Positions 38,624 to 47,456 of a stretch of 64,000 nucleotides of DNA are shown piece after piece (the stretch's first letter is position 1; every line of letters starts with the position of its first letter). The notes under the pieces are model-generated. The model was not told the DNA's origin and made no database searches. It saw only the letters and a program-made list of their open reading frames with translations. The stretch comes from JANJTY01 sp038257155 (GTDB lineage Bacteria; Pseudomonadota; Gammaproteobacteria; Xanthomonadales; Xanthomonadaceae), in contig JBBSJP010000001.1 in assembly GCA_038257155.1 (NCBI GenBank), positions 62,001-126,000 on the forward strand, in the 5' to 3' direction. The position numbers and the translations under genes are program-made.

Positions 38624-39370
38624 ATGATCCAGGTCCACGATCTACACAAGGCCTTCAAGACCAAGACCGGTACGGTGAAGGCCGTCGACGGCGTCAGCTT
38701 CGAAGCGCGCGATGGCGAGATCACCGGTCTGCTCGGCCCAAACGGCGCCGGCAAGACCACCACCCTGCGCATGCTCTACACCCTGATGCAGCCCGACCGG
38801 GGCTGGGTGAAGGTGGACGGGCTCGACGTGGCACGCGATGCGGAAGCGGTGCGCCGCCGGCTCGGCGTGCTGCCGGATGCACGCGGCGTCTACAAGCGCC
38901 TCACCGCACGCGAGAACATCGCCTACTTCGGCCAGCTGCACGGCATGGATGCCGCCACCATCACTCAGCGCAGCGAGGCCTTGATCGATGCGCTCGGCAT
39001 GCGCGAAGAGGCCGATCGCCAGACCGAAGGCTTCTCGCAAGGCCAACGCACCAAGACCGCCATTGCGCGCGCCCTGGTGCACGATCCGAGAAACGTCATT
39101 CTCGACGAGCCGACCAACGGGCTGGACGTGATGACCACCCGCGCGCTACGCGAGTTTCTTGGTCGCCTGCGCAGCGAAGGCCGCTGCGTGATCTTTTCCA
39201 GCCACATCATGCAGGAGGTCGCCGCACTGTGTGACCGCATCGTGGTGATTGCCAAGGGCCACGTGGTGGCGCAGGGCACGCCGGATGAACTGCGCGGCCA
39301 GACCGGGCAGGAGAACCTGGAGGACGCCTTCGTCCAGATCATCGGTTCCGAGGAGGGCCTGTCGGCATGA
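38624..39370 (+). CDS. natA: ABC transporter ATP-binding protein, NatA-like
   Basis: ATPase of 248 residues that powers an ABC-2 exporter, like the sodium exporter NatAB. Walker A is GPNGAGKTTT (about 37-46), the signature is FSQGQRTKTAIA, Walker B is NVILDEPTNGLD and the switch histidine is in FSSHIM. It overlaps the permease gene by 4 bases (ATGA), so the two are coupled. The substrate cannot be told from the sequence; sodium is only the family precedent. Confidence 0.85.
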   Translation: MIQVHDLHKAFKTKTGTVKAVDGVSFEARDGEITGLLGPNGAGKTTTLRMLYTLMQPDRGWVKVDGLDVARDAEAVRRRLGVLPDARGVYKRLTARENIAYFGQLHGMDAATITQRSEALIDALGMREEADRQTEGFSQGQRTKTAIARALVHDPRNVILDEPTNGLDVMTTRALREFLGRLRSEGRCVIFSSHIMQEVAALCDRIVVIAKGHVVAQGTPDELRGQTGQENLEDAFVQIIGSEEGLSA

Positions 39371-40536
39371 GCACCATGATCGCGGTAATGGTGAAAGAGT
39401 TGCGCGACATGTTCCGCGACCGTCGCACGGTCGCCATCGGCCTGCTGCTGGGGCCGCTGATCTTTCCGGTACTGATCCTGGGCATGGGCGCCCTGGTGCA
39501 GAAGCGTGTCTCGTCGCAGCTGGAAAAGACCCTGGAACTGCCGGTGGTGGGTGCCGAACACGCGCCCAACCTGATCGCCTGGCTCGAAGGCCAGAACATC
39601 ACCGTGGAAACCCCGCCGGAGGATGTGGAGGCAGCGATTCGCGAGCAGGAAGTCGATGTTGCACTGCGCATCGATCCGACATTTGGCGAAGACTGGCGGT
39701 CCGGCAAGCCGGCGCTGATCGAGATCCTGTTCGATGCCTCACGGCAGGATTCCCAGATTCCCGTGCAACGGGTCGAGGGCTTGCTGGAGGGTTATGGCAG
39801 CAGCGTCGGCGCCCTGCGCCTGCTGGCTCGCGGCGTAAGCCCGACGGTGGCCCAGCCGATCCTGGTGGCTCGCCAGGATTTGTCGACTCCCGAGGCACGC
39901 ATGGGGCAGTTGCTGATCTTCCTGCCCTATCTGCTGATCCTCAGCGCGTTTCTCGGCGGCGCCTATCTGGTGATCGACGTGACCGCCGGCGAACGCGAAC
40001 GCCAGTCGCTGGAGCCACTATTGGCTACCCCCGCTGCGCGCGAGGCCATCATGAGTGGCAAGATCGCCGCGGCCTGCGCCTTCGGCCTGCTCAGCCTTGT
40101 GCTCACCATGACGGCCTTCAAGATCGCCTTCATGGTGGCGCCAGGAGTCAGCGGCCGTATGGATGTCTCGGTGCTGGCGGTGGTGAAGATCCTGCTGATC
40201 CTCGTACCGATGCTGCTGATCGGCACCACCCTGTTGACCCTGATCTCGGCCAGCGTCAAATCGGTCAAGGAGGCGCAGAGCTACATGAGCATCCTGATGC
40301 TGGCGCCGATGGTGCCGACCATCATCCTGATGGTGAACCCGGTGAAGAACCAGCTGTGGATGTTCAGCGTGCCTTTCCTGGCACAGAACCAGATGATCAT
40401 GAAGGTGCTGCGGCAGGAAGTATCGAGTGCCCTGGAGTGGGCGACCTACTTCGGTGCCGGGCTTGGCCTGGGCCTGCTGCTGTGGCTGATGGCCGCACGT
40501 CTCTACCATCGCGAGAAGCTGGCGATCTCGGCCTGA
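39367..40536 (+). CDS. natB: ABC-2 type permease, NatB-like
   Basis: Membrane subunit of 389 residues. It has one N-terminal helix (TVAIGLLLGPLIFPVLILGM), a large periplasmic domain of about 140 residues (EHAPNLIAWLEGQNIT), then a bundle of five C-terminal helices (LLIFLPYLLILSAFLGGAYL and others). The motif ERERQSLEPLLATPAAREAI between helices is the hallmark of NatB/CcmB-like permeases. It ends just before a strong bidirectional terminator. Confidence 0.85.
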   Translation: MSTMIAVMVKELRDMFRDRRTVAIGLLLGPLIFPVLILGMGALVQKRVSSQLEKTLELPVVGAEHAPNLIAWLEGQNITVETPPEDVEAAIREQEVDVALRIDPTFGEDWRSGKPALIEILFDASRQDSQIPVQRVEGLLEGYGSSVGALRLLARGVSPTVAQPILVARQDLSTPEARMGQLLIFLPYLLILSAFLGGAYLVIDVTAGERERQSLEPLLATPAAREAIMSGKIAAACAFGLLSLVLTMTAFKIAFMVAPGVSGRMDVSVLAVVKILLILVPMLLIGTTLLTLISASVKSVKEAQSYMSILMLAPMVPTIILMVNPVKNQLWMFSVPFLAQNQMIMKVLRQEVSSALEWATYFGAGLGLGLLLWLMAARLYHREKLAISA

Positions 40537-40556
40537 TTCCGAGGCATACGGCAAAA

Positions 40557-40584
40557 GAAAGGGCCGCTTGCGCGGCCCTTTCTT
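40557..40584. terminator. Bidirectional intrinsic terminator
   Basis: GAAAGGGCCGC, loop TTGC, GCGGCCCTTTC: a perfect 11-base stem with A-rich and T-rich flanks. It lies between the convergent natB and TonB-domain genes and can serve both. Confidence 0.9.
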
Positions 40585-40605
40585 GTCAGCCAGTTAGTGA
40601 CTGGC

Positions 40606-41592
40606 TCATTCCATCTTGAAGTCGAAGGCGCGACGCGCGCGCAGTTCGCGACCCGGTGCCTCGAAGCGCCACTGCTTCATGGCATTGACCGCCTCGCGAT
40701 CGAACACGCCACGCGGGGTTGCACTGAGCACGGTCACCTCACCGATGCTGCCATCGGGATTGACCACGAACTCGAGTTCCACCGAGCCCTCCTGACGCCG
40801 GCGGAAGGCCTGTGGCGGATAGCGCGGTGCGGCCTGATTCAGCACGCGCAGCTGATCCACGCTGGTTGGACCGACAGGCTGGGCCGGAGGCGGGGTGGGC
40901 GGAGGCGTGGCCGCTGCGGGCGGAGGCGTCGTGGCAGCTGGCCGTGGCTCCGCTGGAGCTGGCTCAGGCGGTGGGGCAGGTGTCGGGGCTCGGGCGGCCT
41001 CCTCTGCGGCCCGTGCCGCGGCGGCCTCTTGCTCTATCCGGCGCTCTTCCTCGGCAAGTCGACGCGTTTCGGCCTCGCTCTGACGCTGCTCCAGGGCAGC
41101 CAGGTCACTACGCAGTCGTGGCAGCGCCGGGGCCTGCGCGTCGGCGCGTTCCAGCAGGCCCAGGATGCGGCGTGCCTCGGCTGTGTCGGACGCACCAAGA
41201 CGTTGTTCCATGCCGATCATGACGAAGGGGAACAGTTCGATCAGGGCATTCTTGGCAACCCGGTTGTCGGGTTCCATGTCCACCAGATCCATGTAGAGCT
41301 CAAATGCATTGTCGCCCGGTGGCGAGAACATGCGCTGACTGTTCATTGCCGCGCGCGCAGCTTCGAGCAATTCGGCGGAGGTTCGTTCTATCTTGGCCGG
41401 CGTCTCTTCCGGTACGGGCGCCGGTTCAGCTGGCTGCGCCGGCGTTGCGGCGGGCGTGGATGCAGGCGGGGCCGGCTGTTCGCCGCCGCCGCAGGCCGCC
41501 AAGCCGAGCGATGTCACCAACAACAAGCTCAGGCGGAGACCGGAAGCGGTTCGTGAAGACGTGTAAACGTCGTTAGGCAGAGCAGTGGACAC
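40606..41592 (-). CDS. TonB C-terminal domain lipoprotein
   Basis: Protein of 328 residues with a lipobox (LVTSLGLAACGGG). The start is GTG 41592, with GGGGGAAA just upstream, giving a normal signal sequence. A proline/alanine-rich and a coiled region (residues about 125-245) span the periplasm. The C-terminus (PRYPPQAFRRRQEGSVEL, then AMKQWRFEAP) is a TonB domain. Unlike true TonB it is anchored by a lipid instead of an inner-membrane helix that contacts ExbB, so it may be a structural or regulatory relative. It is a single gene. Confidence 0.8.
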   Translation of the reverse strand: MSTALPNDVYTSSRTASGLRLSLLLVTSLGLAACGGGEQPAPPASTPAATPAQPAEPAPVPEETPAKIERTSAELLEAARAAMNSQRMFSPPGDNAFELYMDLVDMEPDNRVAKNALIELFPFVMIGMEQRLGASDTAEARRILGLLERADAQAPALPRLRSDLAALEQRQSEAETRRLAEEERRIEQEAAAARAAEEAARAPTPAPPPEPAPAEPRPAATTPPPAAATPPPTPPPAQPVGPTSVDQLRVLNQAAPRYPPQAFRRRQEGSVELEFVVNPDGSIGEVTVLSATPRGVFDREAVNAMKQWRFEAPGRELRARRAFDFKME

Positions 41593-41922
41593 GTTGTTTC
41601 CCCCGAGATCAGAGCGGTCAGAATACGTCATGAAAGGTCCGTGACGCAGGCAAGACAATCGCGTGTTTTGCGAGGCAAGTCTACTTTCACGTGTAAATTA
41701 TTATGCCAATCGACAAAACTGTGACCTTGTCCGGCTTCCGTTCAGCGCGCCGAGTTGCCGCCCTGCGGGGGTTGTGGCGCCTTGTTCGCGCCGAACGGCC
41801 AGGCCGGAACCGGGCAGACGTCACGTCGCTCGAACCGTCCGCCGCAGCGCGATATGCGCGCTTCGCCGCCTCTGGCCAGCCGCCTCGAGCGTGGCTCCCT
41901 GGCCCGAAAACAGACTGGCTTT
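41593..41922. other. Intergenic region between TonB-lipoprotein and mnmE
   Basis: About 330 bases with no supported gene. An AT-rich stretch near 41690-41704 may hold the promoter for the minus-strand lipoprotein gene. Confidence 0.35.
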
Positions 41923-43278
41923 CTACTTTCCGATGCAGAAGCTGGAGAACACCCGCCCCAGTAGCTGGTCCGGCGTGATCCGTCCGGTGATTTCTCCCAA
42001 ACGATCCTGCGCCAGACGCAGGGCTTCGGCTGCCAGCTCGCCGGCACCCAGGCGCAGCTGCTGCTCGGCATCCCGCAGTTCGATCTGAGCCTGTCTCAAG
42101 GCATCGACGTGGCGTTGTCTTGCACTGAATCCGCCGGCCAGTGCGCCATGCCCTGCAGCCTCGGCAAGCTCGGTCCGCAACAAGTCAGAGCCTTCGCCTG
42201 TCGTTGCAGAGAGAAAGATGTGCGGTCCGTCCGCGCGCTGCTCCAGCGCCGCTCGGGCGCCACTAAGGTCGATCTTGTTGTGCAGCCAGAGTACGCGCGG
42301 CCCCGGCGCGGGGATCTCTTGGCGCAGCAGGGCGAGCTGCTCCGGCATGCGGTCATCGATAACGGCGAGCACCAGATCAGCGCGGTCCAGCTCGGCGCGC
42401 GCGCGGCGCATGCCTTCCTTTTCGACCGGATCTTCGCTGTGTCGCAGGCCGGCGGTGTCCACCAGGGTCAGTTCGATACCATCGATGCGCAGGGTTTCGC
42501 GCAACAGATCGCGGGTAGTGCCGGGCAGTTCAGTCACGATGGCCCGGTCTGCGCCCGCAAGGGTATTCAGCAATGAGCTCTTGCCGGCGTTCGGCGCGCC
42601 GAGAATCACCGCGTGCAGGCCGTCGCGAACCCGCTGGCCTTGCTCGGCCAGGCTGAGCAACTTCTCCAGCGCTGCCAGAGTCGTTTGCAGACGATGCGCC
42701 AGTTCGTCGCTGGAAAGGAAATCGACTTCCTCATCGGGAAAGTCGATCGCCGCTTCGACGAACACCCGCAGCCCGGTCAGGTGTTCCACGACTTCATCGA
42801 CCTGCTGCGAAAACACGCCATCCAGGGAGCGGCGAGCGGCGCGAGCGGCGGCTTCGCTGCCTGCGCTGATGAGATCAGCCAGCGCCTCGGCCTGGGCCAG
42901 ATCCAGCCGGCCGTTGAGAAAGGCGCGCTCGGTAAATTCGCCGGCGCGCGCCGGGCGCGCGCCCAGCTCGCACACGCGAGCCATCAGTAGCCGCAGCAGC
43001 GGTGCGCTGCCGTGCGCCTGCAGTTCGACCACGTCCTCGCCAGTGAATGAGCGTGGTGCCGCAAAGGCCAACAGCAGTCCGTCGTCCAGTACATCGCCCT
43101 GTGCGTCGCGGAAGCGCACATAGCGGCTGCGGCCCGGCTGAAACTTTCCACCACACAATGCAGCGGCGATGTGACGACTGGCCGGACCGGACACCCGGAT
43201 GACGCCAATACCCGCAGCACCAGCTGCAGTCGCTACGGCGGCGATGGTGTCGGTGTCGGCGGGCGTCGCGATTTGCAT
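41923..43278 (-). CDS. mnmE: tRNA uridine-5-carboxymethylaminomethyl modification GTPase
   Basis: GTPase of 451 residues that, with MnmG, modifies the wobble uridine of several tRNAs. The N-terminal part binds folate (GIGVIRVSGPASRHIA). The inserted G domain has GAPNAGKSSLLN (G1) and LVDTAGLR (G3), with the switch GTTRDLLRE. The C-terminal CIGK contains the catalytic cysteine. ATG 43278 (MQIATPADTDTIAAVA) is the conserved start. It ends the rpmH-rnpA-yidC-mnmE block. Confidence 0.97.
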   Translation of the reverse strand: MQIATPADTDTIAAVATAAGAAGIGVIRVSGPASRHIAAALCGGKFQPGRSRYVRFRDAQGDVLDDGLLLAFAAPRSFTGEDVVELQAHGSAPLLRLLMARVCELGARPARAGEFTERAFLNGRLDLAQAEALADLISAGSEAAARAARRSLDGVFSQQVDEVVEHLTGLRVFVEAAIDFPDEEVDFLSSDELAHRLQTTLAALEKLLSLAEQGQRVRDGLHAVILGAPNAGKSSLLNTLAGADRAIVTELPGTTRDLLRETLRIDGIELTLVDTAGLRHSEDPVEKEGMRRARAELDRADLVLAVIDDRMPEQLALLRQEIPAPGPRVLWLHNKIDLSGARAALEQRADGPHIFLSATTGEGSDLLRTELAEAAGHGALAGGFSARQRHVDALRQAQIELRDAEQQLRLGAGELAAEALRLAQDRLGEITGRITPDQLLGRVFSSFCIGK

Positions 43279-43309
43279 GCCTTTCGCTTCGCAACGCTCC
43301 GTGGCCGAC

Positions 43310-45019
43310 TCAGGCCTTGGCCGGCGCCTTGCCGTGCGCACCGTGGCGCCGCGTGATGACCCATTGCTGCAGCAGACCGAGCAGCCCGTTGGTGGCCCAG
43401 TACAGCACCAGACCCGCCGGGAAGAATGCGAACAGGAAGCCAAAGGCCAGGGGCATGATCTGCATGATGCGTTTCTGCATCGGATCCATGCCGACCATCG
43501 GCGTCATGAGCTGGGTCAGGTACATCGTCGCCATGTTGATGATCGGCAGCACGAAGTACGGATCGCGCGCGGTGAGGTTCTGGATCCAGAGGATCCATGG
43601 CGCATGCCGCAGTTCGATGGATTCGAGCAGCACCCAGTAGAGTGCGATGAACACCGGGATCTGCACGAGGATCGGAAGACAACCACCCATCGGGTTGATC
43701 TTCTCTTTCTTGTACAGCTCCATCATCGCCATCTGGAACTTCTGCTTGTCGTCGCCGTAGCGCTCCTTGAGTGCTTCGATGCGTGGCTGCACGGCACGCA
43801 TCTTGGCAAAGCTCTTGTACTGCGCCTCGGACAGCTTGAAGAACACCAGCTTGATCAACACCACCAGGCCGATGATTGCCCAGCCCCAGTTGCCGAACAG
43901 CGCATGCAACTTGGATAGCAGCCAGTAAAGCGGCTGCGAGAGGATGGTGAAGATGCCATAGTCGACGGTACGCTCCAGGCCCGGCGCGATATCGGCCAGG
44001 TCGTCCTGCAGCTTGGGGCCGACGTAGAGGCGTGCGCTGTGCTCGACTCGGGCGCCAGGCGCCAGTTCGATGGCCGGGCTGACTTCGCGGATCAGGTACT
44101 GACCGCTGGGCTGCAGCACGGCCGAGCTGACCCGCACGTTTTCCTCGGCTGCCGGGATCCATGCGGCAAAAAAGTAGTGTTGCAGCATCGCGGTCCAGCC
44201 GCCGCGCTGGTCCTGGCTGAGCGGAATGGCGGGATCGAAGTCTTCAAACTTCAGCTTCTCGAACTTGTCGACCGGGTTGTACCAGGCCGCACCCACAAAG
44301 CTGTACTGCTCCGGATTGGTGAACTGACTGCCCGCCGGCTTCGGTGGCGGAACGCGCAGCAGTTGCCGATAGGGATTGCCACGCCAGGCGGATGTGCCTT
44401 CATTGGTCAGTTCGTGCTGCACATCGATGACGTAGGCGCCGCGGGTCAGGACCAGACGCTTGGTCATGCTCAGACCGGACGCATCGCGCCACTGCATGGG
44501 CACGACCAAGGTGTCGCTACCGTCGGCCAGGCTGTAGTTGTCGGCCGCGGTTTCAAGCGTGGTCTGGTGGGTTGGTGCCGGCGCGCCGGCCGTTGCCGCG
44601 ATGATTCCGCTCTGCGCCGTGAAGAAACGATCCGGAGCGCGGCTGAGCAGCAGTACCGGGTCGGCATCCTTGTCGGTGCTCTGGCGGTAATCCAGCAACT
44701 CGGCCGACACCACGCTGCCGCCGCGCGAATCGATGACCAGACGCAACACATCCGTTGTCACCGTCACCAGGCGCCCCGCGGCCGTCTGTTCGACGCTTGG
44801 CGCGGGGGTCGGCACCGCGCCCGCCGCTGGCACTGCTTCGGGCAATCCCTCTGCGCCCGGCAAGGCGTCGACTGGGGGTGCAACCTCTGCGGGCGAGTCC
44901 GTGTTGCTTGCGCCTGATGCGGGAGCACCGCCACCGGCGTAATCCTTCTGCCAGGCTTCCCAGGCGAGGAAAGCAACCAGCAGCCAGGCGATGAGCAGGA
45001 AGGAGCGTGCTTGATTCAT
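43310..45019 (-). CDS. yidC: Membrane protein insertase YidC
   Basis: Inner-membrane insertase of 569 residues, acting alone or with SecYEG. The N-terminal anchor is SFLLIAWLLVAFLAWEAW, followed by a large periplasmic beta domain with a proline/alanine-rich linker. The conserved C-terminal insertase core has five helices (NWGWAIIGLVVLIKLVFFKL, PMGGCLPILVQIPVFIALYW and others). It lies between rnpA and mnmE. The intervening 82 bases before rnpA contain no yidD gene, which often sits here. Confidence 0.97.
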   Translation of the reverse strand: MNQARSFLLIAWLLVAFLAWEAWQKDYAGGGAPASGASNTDSPAEVAPPVDALPGAEGLPEAVPAAGAVPTPAPSVEQTAAGRLVTVTTDVLRLVIDSRGGSVVSAELLDYRQSTDKDADPVLLLSRAPDRFFTAQSGIIAATAGAPAPTHQTTLETAADNYSLADGSDTLVVPMQWRDASGLSMTKRLVLTRGAYVIDVQHELTNEGTSAWRGNPYRQLLRVPPPKPAGSQFTNPEQYSFVGAAWYNPVDKFEKLKFEDFDPAIPLSQDQRGGWTAMLQHYFFAAWIPAAEENVRVSSAVLQPSGQYLIREVSPAIELAPGARVEHSARLYVGPKLQDDLADIAPGLERTVDYGIFTILSQPLYWLLSKLHALFGNWGWAIIGLVVLIKLVFFKLSEAQYKSFAKMRAVQPRIEALKERYGDDKQKFQMAMMELYKKEKINPMGGCLPILVQIPVFIALYWVLLESIELRHAPWILWIQNLTARDPYFVLPIINMATMYLTQLMTPMVGMDPMQKRIMQIMPLAFGFLFAFFPAGLVLYWATNGLLGLLQQWVITRRHGAHGKAPAKA

Positions 45020-45101
45020 GGGCAGGGTTTGGGCGCAGCCCTGAGACGTGAAGGTCAGGACTTGAAAGAGTGAGGGGGCGGCCGTGCCGCGTCGCGCCGT
45101 T

Positions 45102-45578
45102 TCAGCACGCGCCGCGCATTGTGCCGCTATGTGCCGGGGCCTTCAACGCCGCGACGCGTTGCCAGAGTTTGGAGAGATCCTGCTGCAAGTCCGAACTGGC
45201 GGCAGTGACGGCCTCTGGCTTGGCGCTGACGACAATGTTCAATGCCGGGAGACTCGCTCGTGCGTGGCGAAAGGATTCCCGCACCTGTCGCTTCAGACGA
45301 TTTCGCTGCACGGCCAGTTTGGAGACGCGACGAGAAACCGCCAGACCCAGCGCTGCCTCGCCACAACTGGCGTCGGCAACACTGGCGCGGAAGAAACGAC
45401 TGGCGCAGCGTCGCCCGTCGGCAAAGGCAGCATCAAACTGAACCTTGGCCAGAAGACGGGCGGTGCGCGGGAAACACTGCTCGGACTCGGCGCTGCCTGC
45501 GCGGTCCTGGATGCTGCCCCGGCTACATGGGTCCGGGGTCGGCATGGGGCTCTGCTGCTCGGTCGCGGCTGGATTCAC
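45102..45578 (-). CDS. rnpA: Ribonuclease P protein component
   Basis: Protein subunit of RNase P, which trims the 5' ends of tRNAs. The signature basic helix RNRLKRQVRESFR and the preceding ALGLAVSRRVSKLAVQ are present. At 158 residues it is a little longer than usual because of a 35-residue leader; a start at ATG 45545 would give 147. It follows rpmH by 20 bases, the normal arrangement. Confidence 0.9.
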   Translation of the reverse strand: MNPAATEQQSPMPTPDPCSRGSIQDRAGSAESEQCFPRTARLLAKVQFDAAFADGRRCASRFFRASVADASCGEAALGLAVSRRVSKLAVQRNRLKRQVRESFRHARASLPALNIVVSAKPEAVTAASSDLQQDLSKLWQRVAALKAPAHSGTMRGAC

Positions 45579-45598
45579 CGGCCGCTGAACCGAACCGA

Positions 45599-45733
45599 TC
45601 AGGGGATCAGACGCTTGCGGCCCTTGGCACGGCGCGCGGAGAGAATCTTGCGACCGCTGCGGGTCGCCATGCGCGCGCGGAAGCCGTGGTCGCGCGCCCG
45701 CTTGAGGTTGCTGGGCTGGAAAGTGCGCTTCAT
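45599..45733 (-). CDS. rpmH: 50S ribosomal protein L34
   Basis: Ribosomal protein of 44 residues. The translation begins MKRTFQPSNLKRARDHGF and ends RRAKGRKRLIP, the standard L34 sequence, with the conserved GFRARMATRSGR core. It was read directly from the minus strand. It heads the leftward origin operon and is divergent from dnaA across about 200 bases. Confidence 0.95.
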   Translation of the reverse strand: MKRTFQPSNLKRARDHGFRARMATRSGRKILSARRAKGRKRLIP

Positions 45734-45930
45734 GACGGTGAATCCGGTTGGGTAAAAGGTCGACGAGGATACGAGCCAGACGGGCGCCTAGTCAAGTGAT
45801 GGCGGGTGGCAGCCGTCTGCCGGGAACGGTAGACTCGCGCGGTCCGCATTGCTCCTGTCCGCTCTGGTCGCCCGACGGAGTTGGGGTTCTTGCATCCACC
45901 AGCCCTTTTCCCAGAGTCGATCCTCGCGCA

Positions 45931-47253
45931 ATGGAATCCCCTTGGCACCGCTGCCTGGAACGCCTCCAGGCCGAGTTCAGCGCTGAGGAGATCCATACCT
46001 GGGTCAAGCCCTTGCAGGCCGAGCAATCTCCGGACAGCCTGCTTTTGCTGGCGCCCAACGGCTTCGTGGTGGAAACGGTGCGCGAGCGCTTCCTGCCGCG
46101 TATCGAGGAAGTTCTTGCGCATCTGGCAGGACGGCCGATCGCCGTGCGACTGGAAGTTGGCAGCGTCAAGCGCAGCCCGGCACCGGAGCGCAGCAATTCT
46201 CCCGCTCCTTCAAGGCCGCCTGCATCTGATTACGACGGCCACCTCGACCCGCACTACAGTTTCGAGAATTTCGTCGAAGGTCATTCCAACCAGCTTGGCC
46301 GCGCCGCCGCCTTCCAGGTTGCCACCAACCCCGGGCGCGCCTACAACCCGCTGCTGCTTTACGGCAGCACCGGGCTGGGCAAGACCCACCTGATGTACGC
46401 CGCTGGCAACCTGATGCGTCAGAACAACCCGGGCATGCGGGTGCTCTACCTGCGCTCGGAGAAGTTTGTCGGCGACATGGTGCGCGCGCTGCAGCAGAAG
46501 AACATGGACGACTTCAAGCGGCGTTTCCGTGAAGTCGACGCCCTGTTGATCGACGACATCCAGTTCTTTGCCGGCAAGGACCGAACCCAGGACGAGTTCT
46601 TTCATACCTTCAACGCGCTGCATGAATCCAAGCAGCAGATCATCCTTACCTGTGACCGCTACCCCAAGGAGGTCGAGAACCTCGAGCCGCGGCTCAAGTC
46701 GCGCCTCGGTTGGGGCCTGGCGGTGGCTATCGAGCCTCCGGATTTTGAAACCCGCGCAGCAATCCTGCTGGCCAAGGCGGCCGACCGCGGCATCGACCTG
46801 CCGGAAGACGTTGCTTTCCTGATTGCGCGACGGATGCGTTCCAACGTGCGTGACATCGAAGGCGCGCTCAACACCCTGGCGGCGCGCGCCCACTTTACGG
46901 GCCGGCCAATTACCCAGGAATTCGCCCAGGAAACTCTGCGCGACCTGCTTCGGGCCCAGCAACAGGCCATTTCCATCGCGAACATCCAGCGCGTCGTGGC
47001 AGACTACTACCAGTTGCAGGTAAAGGAACTGCTTTCTCCCAAACGCAGCCGCTCCCTGGCGCGGCCACGACAGACCGCCATGACACTGGCCAAGGAACTC
47101 ACCGAGCACAGTCTGCCGGAAATCGGTGTTGCCTTCGGTGGCCGTGACCACACGACCGTATTGCATGCATGCCGGGTGATACGGGGAATGCTGGAAACCG
47201 ATGGGAAGTTGCGCGAGGACTGGGACAAGTTGATCCGCAAATTGACCGAATAG
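45931..47253 (+). CDS. dnaA: Chromosomal replication initiator protein DnaA
   Basis: Replication initiator of 440 residues that binds DnaA boxes and opens oriC. Domain I begins ESPWHRCLERLQAEF. Domain III has Walker A GSTGLGKTHLM and Walker B LLIDDIQFFAG. Domain IV has the DnaA-box-binding GGRDHTTVLHAC. ATG 45931 is the conserved start even though the frame extends upstream. The central linker (domain II) is short. The DnaA-box cluster lies directly downstream. Confidence 0.98.
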   Translation: MESPWHRCLERLQAEFSAEEIHTWVKPLQAEQSPDSLLLLAPNGFVVETVRERFLPRIEEVLAHLAGRPIAVRLEVGSVKRSPAPERSNSPAPSRPPASDYDGHLDPHYSFENFVEGHSNQLGRAAAFQVATNPGRAYNPLLLYGSTGLGKTHLMYAAGNLMRQNNPGMRVLYLRSEKFVGDMVRALQQKNMDDFKRRFREVDALLIDDIQFFAGKDRTQDEFFHTFNALHESKQQIILTCDRYPKEVENLEPRLKSRLGWGLAVAIEPPDFETRAAILLAKAADRGIDLPEDVAFLIARRMRSNVRDIEGALNTLAARAHFTGRPITQEFAQETLRDLLRAQQQAISIANIQRVVADYYQLQVKELLSPKRSRSLARPRQTAMTLAKELTEHSLPEIGVAFGGRDHTTVLHACRVIRGMLETDGKLREDWDKLIRKLTE

Positions 47254-47456
47254 GGATTCTTGTGGATAAGCTGTTGATGCCTCAAAACTGCTTTTTTATC
47301 CACAGGTATTGCACAGCGGCACCCTCGCAGATCCACAGTGTTTGAAACCGAATAAGCTTAAATATTTCAAGTACTTGGCGTTGATTTCTCGGTCATCCAC
47401 AGAGACAACAACGACAAGTCTTTTAAATCTATCAACATTGATTTAGGGGTTTTGGC
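47254..47456. other. oriC candidate with DnaA boxes
   Basis: The dnaA-dnaN gap holds a perfect DnaA box TTGTGGATAA (47260-47269), near-perfect boxes TTATCCACAG (47296-47305) and TCATCCACAG (47393-47402), and a weaker one around 47330-47338. AT-rich stretches (AATAAGCTTAAATATTTCAA at 47351-47370 and TTTTAAATCTATCAACATTG at 47421-47440) could be the unwinding element. This is the lowest-GC part of the region. Placement next to dnaA matches many gammaproteobacterial origins. Confidence 0.8.

Noticed and set aside
37126..38772. Long minus-strand frame (548 codons) opposite the S33 peptidase
   Set aside because: Shadow of a GC-rich gene with a clear signal peptide and catalytic triad on the plus strand.
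41703..41978. Plus-strand frame of 91 codons between the TonB-lipoprotein and mnmE genes
   Set aside because: It overlaps the 3' end of mnmE and has biased composition with no ribosome site.
45020..45101. A yidD gene between rnpA and yidC
   Set aside because: The gap is only 82 bases and cannot encode the roughly 70-residue protein.
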